Below are positions 5,963 through 10,577 of a stretch of 10,577 nt of DNA, piece after piece. The stretch lies in assembly GCA_041476545.1 (NCBI GenBank), contig JBGOTP010000168.1:1-10577 (forward strand), written 5' to 3'. Position 1 is the first letter of the stretch; the number at the start of each line of letters is the position of its first letter. Origin of the DNA: JBGOTP01 sp041476545. GTDB lineage: Bacteria > Acidobacteriota > Vicinamibacteria > Vicinamibacterales > CAVVIG01. The position numbers and the translations under genes were made by a program. Under the pieces are notes generated by a model. It made no database searches. It saw only the letters and a program-made list of their open reading frames with translations, and was not told the origin of the DNA.

Positions 5963-5984
5963 TAAATTGACCGGCGGCTTGCAA

Positions 5985-6746
5985 ATGATTCGTGCGGTCT
6001 TTTTCGACATGGGGGGCACGCTCGACGGCGATGGCCTTCACTGGCTCGATCGGTTCGTGGAGCTCTACGCCCGAGCTGGCGTGTCGCTGCCACGCGAAAC
6101 GGTTCGGTCCGCGTTCGATGCCGCCGAGCGTCTGGCGGCGTCAGACGAGGCCATCATGTCGGCTCGTCTCGAGGACATGATCGATCGTCATGTCGGCTGG
6201 CAGCTGGAGCACCTCAGTCGCGACCCCCGACAGACCGCGCCTGTCGGAACGGACCCTTGCCTGGAGGGGGAGTGCGTGGAAGGCCTGCGCCTGCGGCTCG
6301 TGAGCGGTTTCGTCGAACCGGTGCGCAGCGCGGCCGCGGTCAACGTGCAGGTGCTCCGTACGCTCAGCGCGCGGGGATTGCAGCTTGGCGTGGTCTCGAA
6401 CGGCTGCGGCAACGTGGACGTGCTCTGTGACGACCTCGGCTACTCGCCGTATCTGTCGCTCGTCGTGGATTCGCGACGCGTGGGTCTCTATAAGCCGGAT
6501 CCGGCCATTTACCTGTATGCGGCGGCCCGCATCGGCATCCCGCCGGCGTCGGTCATGATGGTTGGCGATTCGTTCGAACGCGACATCAGGCCGGCCCGGT
6601 CGATTGGGATGAAGACCGCCTGGCTGGAAGGGGCCGCCGGTCGCGCGTGCCCGGATCGCTCGTGCGTGGACGAGTCGTTGCGCGCGCTTGCCGATCTCCC
6701 TGATATCATCGCCATGGTCGACGCCAAGTCGCGGGACGTGGCGTGA
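5985..6746 (+). CDS. HAD-superfamily hydrolase
   Basis: This is a 253-residue haloacid dehalogenase-fold protein, most likely a phosphatase acting on a small phosphorylated intermediate of the pathway. Motif I is FFDMGGTL, with nucleophile D8. Motif II is VVSNG, with S138. Motif III is K170 in GLYKPDP. Motif IV is GDSFERD, with D195 and D200. The second motif-I Asp, the usual acid/base of HAD phosphatases, is replaced by G10. This DxGGT variant is common among annotated HAD proteins but leaves the reaction uncertain. Residues about 15-110 form the helical cap typical of subfamily I. The ATG at 5985 is used because the fold starts there; the open frame reaches back to 5904 inside the preceding gene. 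A 22-nt gap separates it from the CDP-alcohol transferase, and its stop overlaps the next start. Confidence 0.85.
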   Translation: MIRAVFFDMGGTLDGDGLHWLDRFVELYARAGVSLPRETVRSAFDAAERLAASDEAIMSARLEDMIDRHVGWQLEHLSRDPRQTAPVGTDPCLEGECVEGLRLRLVSGFVEPVRSAAAVNVQVLRTLSARGLQLGVVSNGCGNVDVLCDDLGYSPYLSLVVDSRRVGLYKPDPAIYLYAAARIGIPPASVMMVGDSFERDIRPARSIGMKTAWLEGAAGRACPDRSCVDESLRALADLPDIIAMVDAKSRDVA

Positions 6747-7510
6747 CCGGGCCGAGGTCGACGCTGCGCGCCGGGGTCATTGCCGCAGGGCACGGCGTGC
6801 GCCTGCGCAACGGCGGCGGGCATGCCCTGAAGCCGCTCGTGCCGGTCGCCGGTGTGACGCTCGTCGAGCGCGTGCTCGCGTCGATTGCCGAGGCCAACCC
6901 GTCCGAGGTCGTGCTCATCGTGAACGAGGAGTCGCCGGCGGTCAGAGATCACGTGTCGTCACGCGCCTGGCCGTTCGCCGTGCGCTGGCTTATCGAAACG
7001 ACCCCATCATCCATGCATAGTTTTCTCCGCATCGTCGAAACCCTGTCGGCCGACTGCGACCCTGGACCATTTCTGATCTCGACGGTTGACACCATCGCCG
7101 CGCCCGGCTCGTTCGCCGCGTTTGCCGCCGCGAGCGCAGCCCGTGGTACTGATGTCACTGATGTCGCTGATATCGCGGATGTCACGCTGGCCGTTGTGAC
7201 ACGGCCGACAGACGATGAGAAGCCGCTGCTGGTCCGTATGGCGCCAGGATCGACACGCGTGACCGCCATCGGCGCGGCGGCGGCCGGATCGCCGTGGGCG
7301 ACGGCGGGTTACTATAGCGTCCGGGCGTCGGTGCTCCGGGAAGCGGATGAAGCCCGGCGCGACGGTATCTCGGCGTTGCGCGGCTTTCTTGGGCGGCTGC
7401 AGGATCGTGGCTACGCCCTCGCCGCCTTGCCGGTCGGTGCCAGCGTTGACGTCGATCGTCCAGGCGACGTGGCCGTCGCGGAGGAGTTTCTGAAGCAGGT
7501 GGGCGCCTGA
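6743..7510 (+). CDS. MobA-like nucleotidyltransferase (NTP + sugar- or alcohol-phosphate)
   Basis: This 255-residue enzyme has the nucleotidyltransferase fold that joins an NTP to a phosphorylated sugar or alcohol, releasing pyrophosphate. The nucleotide-binding loop is AAGHGVR (residues 14-20), followed by K30 in HALKPLVPVAG. Metal-binding candidates are D116 in ISTVDT and D236/D238 in SVDVDRPGDV. Beside a CDP-alcohol transferase the likely nucleotide is CTP, but specificity cannot be read here. Residues 137-148 (DVTDVADIADVT) are four copies of a 9-bp DNA unit and look like an inserted loop before a core strand. The GTG start overlaps the HAD stop as GTGA, and its own stop shares one base with the next ATG (TGATG). 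Sugar nucleotide synthesis is an alternative role. Confidence 0.83.
   Translation: MTGPRSTLRAGVIAAGHGVRLRNGGGHALKPLVPVAGVTLVERVLASIAEANPSEVVLIVNEESPAVRDHVSSRAWPFAVRWLIETTPSSMHSFLRIVETLSADCDPGPFLISTVDTIAAPGSFAAFAAASAARGTDVTDVADIADVTLAVVTRPTDDEKPLLVRMAPGSTRVTAIGAAAAGSPWATAGYYSVRASVLREADEARRDGISALRGFLGRLQDRGYALAALPVGASVDVDRPGDVAVAEEFLKQVGA
7151..7186 (+). repeat. 9-bp tandem repeat in the nucleotidyltransferase gene
   Basis: Four imperfect copies of GATGTCACT (GAT-GTC-ACT, GAT-GTC-GCT, GAT-ATC-GCG, GAT-GTC-ACG) encode Asp-Val-Thr-type triplets. The unit is a multiple of three, so the frame is preserved. It lies just before a hydrophobic strand (LAVVTRP), probably in a surface loop. Confidence 0.75.
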
Positions 7511-8382
7511 TGCGGCTGGTCGGATTCTATCGGGAGGTGGAATGCTCGCCGGGGCGCCATCGTTCGAACGACGCGCTGCTCCTCGATCAGGTGGCGGTCG
7601 TCCTGCGGGCGCGTGGATGCGACGTTGAGGTGACGAGCCTCTCGCCCTCGATGTCGGGGCGCCGGCCTGATGGGGTCGTCTTCTCGATGTGTCAGGGACG
7701 GGCCGCGCTGGATCTGCTGACGCGCTGGGAAAAAGACGGTACCCGGATCGTCAACACGCCGGGCGCGGCGCTCAACACCTATCGCGAGCGGCTGTCGCTG
7801 TTGATGCAGTCGGCAGGCGTCAATTTTCCGGCGACCACGCTGCTGTCGACGGCGAAGGGCAGCGATGCCGGCGTCGAGGTGAACGGCGGTCTGTGGCTCA
7901 AGCGCGGAGACATGCACGCCTCGGTGACCGCGGACGTGCAGTGGATTGCGTCGGCCGATGACCTCCGAACGAATCTGAAGGAGTTTGCCGCGCGCGGGAT
8001 CGGACGTGCGGCGCTGCAGCGCCATTGCACGGGCGACGAAATCAAGTTCTACGGCGTGACGGGCGGGCGGTTCTTCCACTGGTTCTATCCCGTCAAGGAG
8101 GCCGTGCCGCCGCGCGCGGGCGGCGAGCGTTGCCCGTTGGACGTCGAGGCGCTCGAGCAGCTTGCGGAACGGGCCGCCGCCGCGGCCGGCCTCGACGTGT
8201 ACGGCGGCGACATCATCGTGTCGCCGTCCGGAGAGTTGACCCTCATCGATCTGAACGACTGGCCGTCGTTTGCACCCTGCCGCGATCGGGCGGCCGCTGC
8301 GATTGCCGGTTACCTCATGGGATATGTGAATGCTGCCTGGAACCCAGGTCTCTTCTCGAGTTCGCACAAAAGCGCTGTTTGA
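7510..8382 (+). CDS. ATP-grasp ligase, RimK-like
   Basis: This 290-residue protein has the layout of ATP-grasp enzymes, which activate a carboxylate with ATP and join it to an amine or thiol. Residues 80-108 (VNTPGAALNTYRERL) match the pre-ATP-domain segment where substrate-specific ligases bind. K131 in LWLKRGD and E177 in CTGDEIKFYGV are likely ATP contacts. D234 in YGGDIIV, then D247 and N249 in LIDLNDWPSF, are the magnesium ligands in the DxN variant of the usual ExN. The N-terminal domain is short, and no membrane segment is present. Its start shares one base with the previous stop, and its last 53 bp overlap the aminotransferase gene. In this operon it could add an amino acid or acyl group to an amino intermediate made by the aminotransferase; that is inference. 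Substrates are unknown. Confidence 0.75.
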   Translation: MRLVGFYREVECSPGRHRSNDALLLDQVAVVLRARGCDVEVTSLSPSMSGRRPDGVVFSMCQGRAALDLLTRWEKDGTRIVNTPGAALNTYRERLSLLMQSAGVNFPATTLLSTAKGSDAGVEVNGGLWLKRGDMHASVTADVQWIASADDLRTNLKEFAARGIGRAALQRHCTGDEIKFYGVTGGRFFHWFYPVKEAVPPRAGGERCPLDVEALEQLAERAAAAAGLDVYGGDIIVSPSGELTLIDLNDWPSFAPCRDRAAAAIAGYLMGYVNAAWNPGLFSSSHKSAV

Positions 8383-9637
8383 CGAGGAACAACAGTTCAT
8401 CGCCCCCGGGCTGCAGACAATTGCGCTGCTCTCGGAACTGGCGATCGAACGCGGTCGCGGCTCGACGCTGACCGATCTCGACGGCAACGACTACCTCGAT
8501 CTCAACGCCGGCGTCTCGGTGGCGAGCCTCGGGCATGCGCACCCGCGTTACGTGGCGGCGCTCGGCGATCAGCTCGGACGGGTCAGCGTGGGGAGCTTCA
8601 CGTCGCGCCCGCGCGCCGAACTGGTCCGGCTCATCGCCGACCTGGCGCCAGGGGATCTCAGGCGCGTGCAGTTGTTCAGCGGCGGCGCGGAAGCGGTGGA
8701 AGCCGCGATCCGGTTGGCCCGCTCGTACACGAAACGGACCGACATCATTGGTTTTACCGGAGCCTTCCACGGCAAGACCGCGGGTGTGCTGCCGCTGTCG
8801 GACGTGGGCTGGAAGCTGGCCGTCGGGCCCCTGCCGCAGGGGTATCATCTGGCGCCGTTTCCCGACACGACGCGCTTCTCGGGATCCGAGGACGACTGTC
8901 TGGCGGCGTCGATCGATGCGCTCCGGCGAATTGTCAGGGATCAGGCCGGCGGCCGGCCCGCGGCGATTATCGTCGAGCCGATTCAGGGCACGGCCGGGAA
9001 CATCATTCCACCGCGAGGATTCCTGCGGCGCGTGCAGGAAGTGGCCCGGGAGTGCGGTGCGCTGTTCATCGCCGACGAGATGATCACGGGCTTCGGCCGC
9101 ACCGGCCTCATGTTCGGCTGCAATCACGACGACGTCACGCCGGACATCATGACGATGGGGAAGGGGATGGCATCCGGGTTTCCGGTGAGCGCGCTGCTGT
9201 CGACCGACCGAATCGTGGCCGCGGAGCCGTTCTCGCTGCCGAGCGCGTCCTCGTCCAGCTACGGCGGCAATCCTCTCGCCGCGGCGGCGGCGCTCGTCAC
9301 GATCACCACAATCCGCGACGATGGTCTCGTCGAGAACTCGGCGCGGGTCGGGCGGCTCTTGTTGGACGGCCTTTCCGGGCTGTCGCGGCGTCATCGATCG
9401 ATCGCGAACGTTCGCGGGCGCGGGCTGTTGATCGGGTTCGATCTGGTGCGGGCGGATCGCTCCCTGATGCCGAAAGACGGATGCGTCGCGTTCTTCAACG
9501 AATGCCTGGCGAACGGCCTGATCCTCATGGGCTATACGCCGCGCGTGCGTATTCATCCGCCGCTCATCCTGTCCGCCGATGAAGCCACGCGCGCGCTGGC
9601 GATCATCGATCGGGCGCTCGATCGACTGGAATGTTGA
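8330..9637 (+). CDS. Class III PLP aminotransferase
   Basis: This 435-residue enzyme belongs to the omega-amino-acid/4-aminobutyrate/glutamate-semialdehyde group, which moves amino groups to or from a terminal carbonyl. Seen motifs: DGNDYLDLNAGVSVASLGHAHP (residues 51-72, expected entry segment), the cofactor phosphate loop SGGAEAVEAA (117-126), GAFHGKT (144-150), VEPIQG (215-220), ADEMITGFGRTG (248-259, cofactor-ring Asp D249) and the Schiff-base lysine K278 in TMGKGMASG. SSYGGNPLA (309-317) supplies the second phosphate contact. Length is normal. The start is firm: the in-frame codon just before the ATG is TGA, and no other ATG, GTG or TTG occurs until residue 64. It therefore overlaps the ATP-grasp gene by 53 bp. 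In context it probably installs an amine on a pathway intermediate, perhaps on a carbonyl made by the downstream oxidoreductase. Confidence 0.92.
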   Translation: MLPGTQVSSRVRTKALFDEEQQFIAPGLQTIALLSELAIERGRGSTLTDLDGNDYLDLNAGVSVASLGHAHPRYVAALGDQLGRVSVGSFTSRPRAELVRLIADLAPGDLRRVQLFSGGAEAVEAAIRLARSYTKRTDIIGFTGAFHGKTAGVLPLSDVGWKLAVGPLPQGYHLAPFPDTTRFSGSEDDCLAASIDALRRIVRDQAGGRPAAIIVEPIQGTAGNIIPPRGFLRRVQEVARECGALFIADEMITGFGRTGLMFGCNHDDVTPDIMTMGKGMASGFPVSALLSTDRIVAAEPFSLPSASSSSYGGNPLAAAAALVTITTIRDDGLVENSARVGRLLLDGLSGLSRRHRSIANVRGRGLLIGFDLVRADRSLMPKDGCVAFFNECLANGLILMGYTPRVRIHPPLILSADEATRALAIIDRALDRLEC

Positions 9638-10577
9638 ACGGCGCCATCGTCGGATTTGGCGAGGTCGCCCGGAACGGACATTGGCCCGCGTATGCGACAA
9701 GCGCCGAGGCCGAAATCGTCGCGGTCGTGGACCGTAGCGCCGACCGCCGCGCGCTCGCGGAGAGCCTCCGGCCCGGGCTGCGGACGTTCGAGACCATCGC
9801 CGACCTGACGGCGTCGATGCCGGTCGATTTTGTGGACATCTGCACGCCACCGGCCCTCCATCCACAGCCGATCCTCGAGGCCCTGGCCCGCGGCTGGCAC
9901 GTCCTCTGTGAAAAACCGTTCGTGCTGGATGCCGCCGTCGTCGAGAGCGTGAGGCGACGGGCGAATGCCGCCGGTGTGGCGGTCGTGCCCGTGCACAACT
10001 GGAAGTACGCGCCAATCGTGCAGGCCGCCACGGCGGCGCTGCGGGATGGCGCCATCGGCACGTTGACGCGTGTGGAGATCGAGACGTCGCGGATCCGTGC
10101 CGCACCCACCGCGGAAGCCGACGGCACGAACTGGCGCCGCGATGCGGCGATGGCGGGCGGCGGTATTCTCATGGATCACGGGTGGCACTCGGTGTATCTC
10201 GCGCTCCATTGGTTTGACGACCGCGCGACCGGGGTCCGCGCCTCCCTGCACCATCCGCCGGCCGGCGGCGTGGAGGATGAGGCGTCGGTCGTGATTGAGT
10301 TTCCGAGTGGCGAGGCGACGGTCGATCTCAGCTGGAACGGCACCGAGCGCCGCAACACGATGCGGCTCATCGGTACAGGCGGCGCGATCACGATCGCGGA
10401 CGACACGCTCGAGATCCGGCGCCGGACGCCCCACTCGACGCAGTCAACCCCGTCCGCCCAGTCAACCCAGTCGACAATGTCCACGAAATTCGCGAGCGCG
10501 TTGTCCGCCGGCTCACACCACGAGGACTGGTTTACCGCGATGCTTCCGCAGGTGGTGGCGTGCTTCCGGCAGCCGGA
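9631..10577 (+). CDS. Gfo/Idh/MocA-family oxidoreductase (3' end cut by window)
   Basis: This gene is open to the window edge, with 315 complete codons visible. The N-terminal Rossmann fold has IVGFGEVA (residues 6-13) and a strand ending in VVDRS at 32-36, with D34 as the likely ribose-binding residue. CEKPF (93-97) contains the family lysine K95. GGGILMDHGWHSV (176-188) matches the active-site segment, with D182 and H186 as catalytic candidates. These enzymes oxidise or reduce sugars, inositols and related polyols with NAD(P). The ATG at 9631 overlaps the aminotransferase stop by 7 bp; TTG at 9634 is an alternative. Residues 269-285 are low-complexity Ser/Thr/Gln from a 9-bp DNA repeat, unusual for the family. 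The ending HHEDWFTAML resembles the usual C-terminal helix, so perhaps only a few dozen residues are missing. Confidence 0.88.
   Translation, partial: MLNGAIVGFGEVARNGHWPAYATSAEAEIVAVVDRSADRRALAESLRPGLRTFETIADLTASMPVDFVDICTPPALHPQPILEALARGWHVLCEKPFVLDAAVVESVRRRANAAGVAVVPVHNWKYAPIVQAATAALRDGAIGTLTRVEIETSRIRAAPTAEADGTNWRRDAAMAGGGILMDHGWHSVYLALHWFDDRATGVRASLHHPPAGGVEDEASVVIEFPSGEATVDLSWNGTERRNTMRLIGTGGAITIADDTLEIRRRTPHSTQSTPSAQSTQSTMSTKFASALSAGSHHEDWFTAMLPQVVACFRQP
10435..10485 (+). repeat. 9-bp degenerate tandem repeat in the oxidoreductase gene
   Basis: About five and a half copies of a TCAACCCAG-like unit encode Ser-Thr-Gln/Pro/Met triplets (STQ, STP, SAQ, STQ, STM, ST). Two units (10444-10452 and 10462-10470) begin with the identical TCAACCC. 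The reading frame is preserved. The position, between the beta-sheet domain and the C-terminal helix, suggests a tolerated surface loop. Confidence 0.7.

Noticed and set aside
7411..8487. A 358-codon open frame on the minus strand opposite the ATP-grasp gene
   Set aside because: The composition is arbitrary and no domain is visible; the opposite strand encodes a coherent ATP-grasp protein in an operon.
8315..10105. A 596-codon open frame on the minus strand opposite the aminotransferase and oxidoreductase
   Set aside because: It mirrors two well-supported genes, is extremely Arg/Pro-rich and shows no family motif.

Overview
The window looks like a piece of a chromosome from a GC-rich environmental bacterium. 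Codons are strongly G/C-ending from about 2.5 kb onward, genes are densely packed with 1-53 bp overlaps, and there is an exported M24 peptidase and short 9-bp in-frame tandem repeats inside genes. An acidobacterial origin (Vicinamibacteria-like) would fit, but this is an impression and cannot be proved from the sequence alone. No rRNA, tRNA or CRISPR array was seen.

Region A (1 to about 2,500) is visibly less GC-rich and has the content of a mobile or phage-derived segment. It holds an IS1-like DDE transposase (minus strand), with an ATG and a strong ribosome-binding site for a further minus-strand gene just past its stop. Diverging from it is a P63C-domain protein. A small basic protein overlaps the P63C gene tail to tail, and an unrecognised 80-residue protein follows. 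The divergent region between transposase and P63C gene (about 900-1002) carries four copies of the near-palindrome TGCAAGCA. One copy lies in the spacer of a likely promoter, and two form a 13-bp hairpin that covers the ribosome-binding site and start codon of the P63C gene.

Region B (2,496-2,890) is a 395-bp gap without a credible gene. It contains a roughly 42-bp imperfect inverted repeat in two arms, each arm with internal palindromes.

Region C (2,891-4,381, minus strand) is a secreted Xaa-Pro aminopeptidase with all five metal ligands present.

Region D (about 4,546 to the window end, plus strand) is a tightly packed seven-gene operon: fatty acid 2-hydroxylase-like protein, CDP-alcohol phosphatidyltransferase-like protein, HAD hydrolase, MobA-type nucleotidyltransferase, ATP-grasp protein, class III aminotransferase, and a Gfo/Idh/MocA oxidoreductase cut by the window edge. 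Five of the six junctions either overlap or leave a 1-nt gap, and the sixth leaves 22 nt, so the genes are very probably co-transcribed. A nucleotidyltransferase plus a CDP-alcohol transferase is the logic for activating a phosphorylated alcohol and joining it to a lipid or second alcohol. The aminotransferase and oxidoreductase could make an amino-polyol or amino-acid-like group, the ATP-grasp enzyme could acylate or amidate it, and the hydroxylase could act on the acyl chain. My working inference is an undescribed pathway for a polar, probably amino-containing, hydroxylated phospholipid or sphingolipid-like molecule. The enzyme families are well supported; the product is not.
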